DNA from: Brachypodium distachyon
Lineage: Eukaryota > Streptophyta > Magnoliopsida > Poales > Poaceae
Length of the DNA stretch: 64,000 nucleotides
NCBI RefSeq assembly: GCF_000005505.3
Contig: NC_016132.3
Location: 58,976,914 to 59,040,913, forward strand
Reading direction: 5' to 3'
The notes under the pieces are model-generated. The model made no database searches, had not been told where the DNA came from, and worked only from the letters and a program-made list of their open reading frames with translations. Positions 58,091-64,000 of this stretch are shown here, in pieces; within the stretch, counting starts at the first letter, position 1, and each line of letters begins with the position of its first letter. The translations under genes were made by a program, and so were the position numbers.

Positions 58091-59116
58091 CTCCTAGAAC
58101 AACTAGAAGTATGCATTTTTGGCCTGCATCCATCCGTCGATCCATAGAGTAATTAGAATCAACTGACTCTTCATCTTTTGATATCCAAAGCATGTGTATA
58201 CCCCGAATCACATTCATTCGGATATGTGTAGAATGTAGCAAGATACGATCGGAAGCAAATTAATCAAGTCATTGTCAATCAAAAGCATGTATATCTAAGC
58301 AGGTGCCCTAAATGAAAAAAGAAAGAAAGAAATGGCAAGCGTGTAAAAGGCGACATTTGAACGCCATAACATGCATCAAGGGACACTTTGTGTGTTTGTT
58401 GCCTTTGTACGTTCTACTGTAGAAAAGCGAGCTTAGCGTAAAGCAGAGAATAGAAATTAAATTAAAGCAAGGCATGGCATGGATGGACCAAATCTGCTTT
58501 ACTGACACCCGATTTCGAACAAATCGCTCCCTGCTTTTGCTTGTTAATTGGCAGTAACTGGATCTGATCCAGCTTTACCTTAATCATTAAGCATTACAGT
58601 ACCATATATACACTACTACTAATCAAATACACCAAAGGCAGGCTCCATGACCCATTCTTTTTTTCTTTTCTTTTTTTCTGCTGAATACTTACGGTTCCCA
58701 CAACTGGAAATGGCATGCAGAATTCTGGCATTCTGAATTAATGGTGTAGATTGCCCTGAGTGATGCACATTGTTCCTGGGAGCTAGTGCAAAACAAAAAC
58801 AACTGCTACATTTTGCGATTTAATATCTTAATTTTGCAATAGAAAAGTAGGAAAAAGCGAGGCAGGAAACACGGCCAATTAACAATACGAGAGAGGAAAA
58901 ACAAAGTAAAAGCGTGAAAAAAGAAGAAAAGGACCGATTTCCAGATCATATACACACGGATCCAAACAAGCTAGCATGCAAAAAGGAAAAAAGCAGTCAA
59001 GCTTAGAGCAGGACCGGCCTGGAGAAAAAAGGCGATGCAACCAGTAACTAGGTAGGTAGGTAGCCAAGCATAGAGCATAACAAACTAGCCAAGGAAGGAA
59101 GGGGCCGGCCGGGGCC

Positions 59117-59147
<31 letters not shown>

Positions 59148-59148
59148 A
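58091..59148. other. Spacer between RLCK and tetraspanin genes
   Basis: No gene is seen. It ends with an (AAG)10 microsatellite at 59118-59147 immediately before the tetraspanin ATG. Confidence 0.5.
59118..59147 (+). repeat. (AAG)10 microsatellite in the tetraspanin leader
   Basis: Ten perfect AAG units end two bases before the ATG at 59149. Their length is likely to vary between accessions and could affect translation of the adjacent start codon. Confidence 0.95.
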
Positions 59149-60195
59149 ATGATGAACCACCACCTGGGCGGGCGGCACCAGCAGCAGCAGCTGCCATACC
59201 ACCTGAGCAACACTCTGATCGGCTACCTCAACCTGGCCACGCTCCTCGCCTCCATCCCTATCATCGGCGCCGGCCTCTGGCTCGCCCACGCCTCATCTTC
59301 TTCGCCGTCGTCCTCAACAACATGCCAGTCGGCGCTCCAGACGCCGCTCATCGCCATCGGCTTCGTGTCCCTGCTAACCTCGCTCCCGGGCTTCATCGGC
59401 GCGCGCTACCACGTGGCCTGGGCGCTGCGGCTCTACCTAGCCCTGCTCCTCCTCCTCGTCCTCTCCCTGCTCGGCGCCACCGCCTTCGGCCTCGCCGTCA
59501 CGGCCGGCGGCGGCGGGACCCCCGTCCCCGGCCGGCCGTACCGGGAGTACCGGCTCAGGGACTACTCGCCGTGGATGCGGCGGCAGGTGGAGACGGACAA
59601 GCTCTGGCGGCCGGCGCTGGCCTGCGTGGTGGGCTCTGGCGCCTGCCCGAGGATGGCGGCCTGGACGCCCATGGACTACATGGAGCACGATCTCACCCCG
59701 GTCCAGTCCGGTTGCTGCAAGCCGCCCACGGCCTGCACCTACGGCACCGGCAGCAATGGCGGATCTCTGCAGCAGACACAGGTTCAGGTGCAGGAGGCGG
59801 ACTGCTACCGGTGGGGGAACGACCCCGGGGTGCTGTGCTACGGCTGCGAGTCGTGCAGGGCCGGCGTGCTGGAGCAGCTGCGGCGGCACTGCCATGGCCT
59901 CACCTTGCTGAACGCCGCGCTGCTGCTGGTGCTCATCGTCGTCTGCGCCGTCGGGTGCTGCGCGTTCCGGAACGCAAGGCGGACCGAGCTCGCGGCATAC
60001 GGCGGCATGGCCAAGATCCACCCCAGATGGGACTACTTCTGGTAATTACTAATTAAACCCTTCTTTAATCTTTTTTTCCATGTGTTGTTTCATTGATTGC
60101 TTGCTTGCTCGCTGACTGATTCTTGTGTTGTGTTGTTTGCTCATCGATCGATCAGCGCAAGGTGGTGGCGTGGCCGAAGAGAACAGCTCTATTAA
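59149..60195 (+). CDS. Tetraspanin (TET family)
   Basis: Exon 1 is 59149-60041 and a 40 bp exon 2 is 60156-60195, joined in phase 2, giving 310 aa. Four membrane helices are visible: about 22-46 (LIGYLNLATLLASIPIIGAG), 66-86, 90-115 and 255-277. The large extracellular loop holds the plant tetraspanin signature GCCKPP (about 192-197) and further cysteines (CYRWG, LCYGCESC). Exon 2 supplies ARWWRGRREQLY, the conserved basic cytosolic tail ending in QLY, which confirms the splice; without splicing the protein would stop at DYFW. Tetraspanins organise membrane microdomains; partners here are unknown. Start chosen at the first of two adjacent ATGs. Confidence 0.94.
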
Positions 60196-61168
60196 TTCCT
60201 CATCCATCGTCCATGGGCTTTGCTTCATTTGGAGTTTGTAATGCTCTGCATGGACACATAATTACAAACTCTCCTTTTTCTGAAATCTTCTTCTTCATTT
60301 AAATATATAGTGTTTTCAACTGTTTTAGCTAGACATAAACAAAGAAGAGCAGTTTTTTCTTATTACAATTTTTTTCACACTAAACCTCGCCCTGCGGACT
60401 CAGCCCAGAAGAGAAATTGAATTGGAAAACAAAACAAACCGTCTACTATCTCTCTTCCCCCTCTCATCGATGGCGGAGTTGAGTTTGGCATTGCCGTGGC
60501 GGCGGCTCTCCAATCCAATCCTCGTAGAATCTTGCCATGACACTCCTATTTTTTTGACCCTAGCCAGCTCTCTCCTCCCTTCTCGTCACACACATCCTTG
60601 ATCTAGGCAATGTAGGTTACATTGTAGTCGCCCTTAACCACCCGCACCGCCCTTGGCTCTGGTTGCCCACCGCGTGCTACCCTCGACCTAGGTTAGGCCG
60701 CTTCACACCATCACCGTCGTCCAATCATCCTCTTTTTCGCTCTAAACACAAAAAGACCAAAAGACACGGGCATAGCACAAAAAATCGCTATTTGCATAGA
60801 AAAAAAACAACAACATGCAACCGTGTACCGGAGTCCATGATATCACATGATCGAGCGGGAAAAAACATATAACCCCACAAAAAAAATACAGTTTCTCCAA
60901 AATATGTCGCTTAATTAAAAAAAATCGCTTCCAATCGGTAAATTTAAGACTTTTCACATGTGCGACATCCGGTTTGACAAGCACATAGTGGACACGTGTC
61001 GTGTGTTGATTGGATAGGCTACGTGTAATGTCCGTGCCGTCCCCCGGTGGAGTAGATTACCTCCTTCCTTCATCACCACCGCCTTGAGCGTCATCGCCGA
61101 CGGCCGCCGTTCCTTCCCTCGTCCGCCGTTTCTGGTTCTCACTCTCGATCCGCCCCCTGCCCGCGGAG
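60196..61168. other. Tetraspanin 3' flank and P58IPK promoter region
   Basis: AT-rich 3' flank to about 60400, then a C-rich low-complexity stretch (60440-60720) without a supportable gene. The last 200 bp is the promoter and leader of P58IPK. Confidence 0.5.
60991..61013 (+). promoter_or_regulatory. G-box palindrome overlapping an ERSE-like element
   Basis: GACACGTGTC (60991-61000) is a perfect 10 bp palindrome with a CACGTG core. CGTGT at 60995-60999, nine spacer bases, and ATTGG at 61009-61013 match the reverse form of the ER stress response element (CGTGG-N9-ATTGG) with one mismatch. It lies about 155-178 bp before the P58IPK start codon. bZIP factors of the unfolded protein response with NF-Y bind such sites; function here is inferred. 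Confidence 0.5.
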
Positions 61169-64000
61169 ATGCTACGGCCATGGCGGATGCTGCTGCCCCT
61201 GCTCCTCCTCTACTCCCCCATCGTCTTCTCGCAAGGTAAAAAGCAGATTCGAACCCACCCGATCCCCATTCGCCTCGCAAAAGGAAAATGCCAACACCAG
61301 CACCAAATTCATCCCTGTTTCATGTAAATACTAGTAGTGATAGATTTGCTCTTCTCTGCTCTGCTTTTTAGTCGTCTTCCCTAGTTTTAGGATGTTACCC
61401 GTACGCTTCTTCACTTTTTATGCCTAGGTTTTCGAGACCGCATATGCTCTGCTCATATCCTCGACTGACTCGCTCGATCAACCATGCCCTACTGCTCTGG
61501 ATCTCACATCACACATGCATGCCCGTTTTTCTTCTGCACTTACTTGCCATTACATCATTTAATTTTTGATCCAAAATCCTTTTTGGTGTGCGTCTTCAGA
61601 AGTCCAAGATAATGATCCCTCCACATTGTTCGAACGAGCCTCGGAGATGGTGAGCCTGAGGAAATATGACGGAGCGCTTGGCCTGCTGAATGCGGTCTTG
61701 GAGGTTGACCCGAATCATTCTGAAGCTTACAGGCAGCGTGCATCAGTGCTTCGTGACAGATGCAGGTACTCCGTCCGTCAGACTTTTCTTCTTGCTCACT
61801 CTTTTTTCAGTTTACAAGGCCTATCTCAAAAATCTCAAATTTTAAGTATATCACTCTTTTTTCAGTTTATAAGCCCATTTGTCCTGGAAACAAACAAAGA
61901 TTAATGTAACTTTGATTCCCAAAAGCAACCAATATATAAAGAGATTGGTGTGCATGCATGCTTCAGTAATAATTAATCTAGCATCTAACTAGGCATTCCT
62001 TCGTTAGTGTGAATTAGGAATTGGGCCTTATAATCTTAATTTCTTTTCGGGTACCATACTGCCCATACTTTAGTACAAAAGATGGCGTCTAGAATCTACT
62101 ACATCTTCCAAATGTTCCTCGCTGGTATGGTAGCCTAGTTTATTATGGTTCACAGCGAACTGGCATTTTTCCCACTTCTATTTGAAATTGAAATAAGATA
62201 GGCATCGTTCCTTCCATATCTTATCGTATCATAATTTTGTTTCTCCTCTCTCGGTGTGGGAAAATATACCTCCTAATGCCATTCCGGCATTGTCTATTTC
62301 AATTTTTCTTTATTCCTTCCTCACATGTCTAATGTGTTTTTTCCTAAAGTCTAGATACAAGGAAGCTGAGAGTGATTATAACAAATATCTGGAGCTAAAG
62401 CCTGGGACCGCTTTAGTCGAAAAGGAATTGTCTCAGCTGCTGCAGGCTCAAAATGCATTAGAATCTGCTTATGGCCAGTCTGATGCTGGAGACTTTTCAA
62501 AAGTCCTGGAATACGTCAAAAAAATTGTGCTCGTCTTTTCTCCAGGTTGCTTAAAGGTAGTATATTCCAAAGGTTATTATGCATATCTAGTAATTATGGG
62601 CTACCGAAATACTATGTGCTATCCTGTCTCAGTAACCTGCAGTAACAACCATTATTTCTTCAGGCAAAGCTTCTCAAAGCTAAAGCATTGCTAGCACTGA
62701 AAGACTACTCAAGTGTTATTTCGGAGACAGGATTTATTCTGAAGGAAGATGAAGATAACTTGGAAGCACTGTTACTTCGTGGTCGAGCATACTATTACCT
62801 TGCTGATCATGATGTTGCCAACAGGTAAAGTATGCCTGGTGTTATACATTTGAAAACTTGGTGCTTCCATACTGGCACAGACTACAGACTCATAGTGCAG
62901 CAGTAGATAACACGTGAAGTTGTGAACATTAACTATGTGCCACACCAATAACGACACACTCTGTCTAGGCACTATCAGAAAGGCCTCCGTCTAGACCCTG
63001 AACATTCAGAATTGAAGAAAGCATATTTTGGGTTGAAAAAACTTCTGAAGAAGACTAAGAGCGTGAGTATTGTTTGATTATTTCTTTGTATGAATTAATT
63101 TGGATTTTACTAGGTCAATAATAAATGCAATCAAATGGAATGCATGCAGGCTGAAGATAATGCTGCCAAGAGTAAGTTACGTGTGGCTGCTGAGGACTAC
63201 AAGGCAGCACTAGCAATGGATCCAGACCATACTTTGTACAATGTACATCTTTATCTTGGGCTATGTAAGACTCTGGTCAAACTTGGAAGGGGCAAGGATG
63301 CAATCAACAGCTGTACAGAAGCACTCAGCATAGATGGTGAACTTGTTGAAGCTTTGGCTCAGGTAACAACATTACTTGCCTACGTTTCTTCATAGTGCAA
63401 ATATAGCACATACCGTAGGTCCTCCTGCTTTTCCCACTACTTGCCCATATTAAACTGTAGCATCGGGGAAATTGCAATTACTACACGCAATACTGCAATA
63501 TCTTGCAGTTTCAAGTAATATATTTTTGGTTTCTGGAGCTATGTCAGGAAGTTGAAGTTACACATTAGCTCATTTATCAGCATTGTGCCAGATTTTGCAA
63601 GCTTGTTACTTTAACTGTTTCTCGTATGGCATCCTTCATATTCGTTCCAGAGAGGTGAAGCTAAACTTCTCTCAGAAGATTGGGAAGGTGCGGTTGAGGA
63701 TCTAAAAGAGGCTGCTCAGAAATCTCCGCAGGTGAACTTTATGCAATTTTGTTTTCTGTCCTGAATAGTTCATGGCCAAGCTCATTTATCAGCATGTCTT
63801 CTTTTTACTGAGGCTGCCCAAATCTCTTAATATTTTTCAGTCCATCAATCTGACGTTCCTTTTAAAACTTATTACTTCATGCAGCTCTTTGATTTGATTT
63901 CACAAAAAATTATGTTTCTGTTGGTGTGATTTTTGTTATACCCAATGTCTTTTGATTTTAAGAATGCGATGCTCTGAATGCAATTACATTGTGATCAAAT
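61169..64000 (+). CDS. P58IPK: P58IPK (DNAJC3-like) ER co-chaperone, 5' part
   Basis: Exons seen: 61169-61235, 61600-61765, 62355-62556, 62664-62824, 62969-63062, 63150-63362, 63651-63731, all in phase; the gene continues beyond the window. Residues 1-22 (MLRPWRMLLPLLLLYSPIVF) are a signal peptide. Then come TPR repeats, e.g. ASEMVSLRKYDGALGLLNAV, AYRQRASVLRDRCRYKEAES, LLLRGRAYYYLADHDVANRH, and LYLGLCKTLVKLGRGKDAI. TPR-rich lumenal proteins with this order and spacing match P58IPK, whose C-terminal J domain would lie in exons outside the window. In the ER lumen it hands unfolded proteins to BiP. The family is induced by ER stress, which fits the ERSE-like site upstream. The missing J domain is the only key part not verified. 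Confidence 0.9.

Overview
This is a nuclear window from a grass (Poaceae), most likely Oryza or a close relative. The genes are split by GT-AG introns, many 5' coding regions are very GC-rich, and the spaces between genes hold a Stowaway-type MITE, a mariner-like element of the rice Osmar kind, a CACTA element and a LINE tail. About fourteen genes in 64 kb is rice-like density. I rebuilt exons by checking splice sites and reading phase across every junction, so most multi-exon models below are frame-consistent from start to stop. I could not run alignments, and I do not place the window on a chromosome.

Layout. 1-1061 is the 3' end of a LINE. 1758-2033 is a possible small secreted peptide. 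4931-5926 encodes an HMA-domain protein of the NaKR type. 6992-12766 is a mariner-like element carrying a CACTA element inside it and a transposase gene with one in-frame stop. 12887-12960 is tRNA-Arg(UCG), followed by a 15-exon SET-domain lysine methyltransferase gene (13084-17343) and a NET2-type actin-binding gene (17689-22037). COQ5 (22534-24794, minus) and a DUF1218 membrane protein (25149-25996, plus) are divergent. A clade-D-like PP2C (27089-29394, minus) is followed by a 58-60 bp minisatellite, an LLM-type B-GATA factor (33592-34170, minus), a malectin-like LRR receptor kinase (34858-39361, minus) and a PWWP chromatin protein (40959-44033, minus). Next comes a broken SKP1-DUF6598 chimera (46186-46988, minus). 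It is followed by the SUMO E3 ligase SIZ1 (48838-55766), a single-exon RLCK-VII kinase (56993-58090), a tetraspanin (59149-60195) and the 5' part of the ER co-chaperone P58IPK (61169 to beyond the window).

How the genes relate. They are ordinary euchromatic housekeeping and signalling genes with no operon-like logic. Shared themes are signalling (receptor kinase, cytoplasmic kinase, PP2C), protein modification (SUMO ligase, SKP1 relic, SET methyltransferase) and membranes (tetraspanin, DUF1218, P58IPK). The least ordinary items are the SKP1-DUF6598 fusion relic, the transposase with an acidic tandem-repeat N-terminus and a single nonsense codon, a PP2C intron that is open and in frame, and an ERSE-like site upstream of P58IPK.
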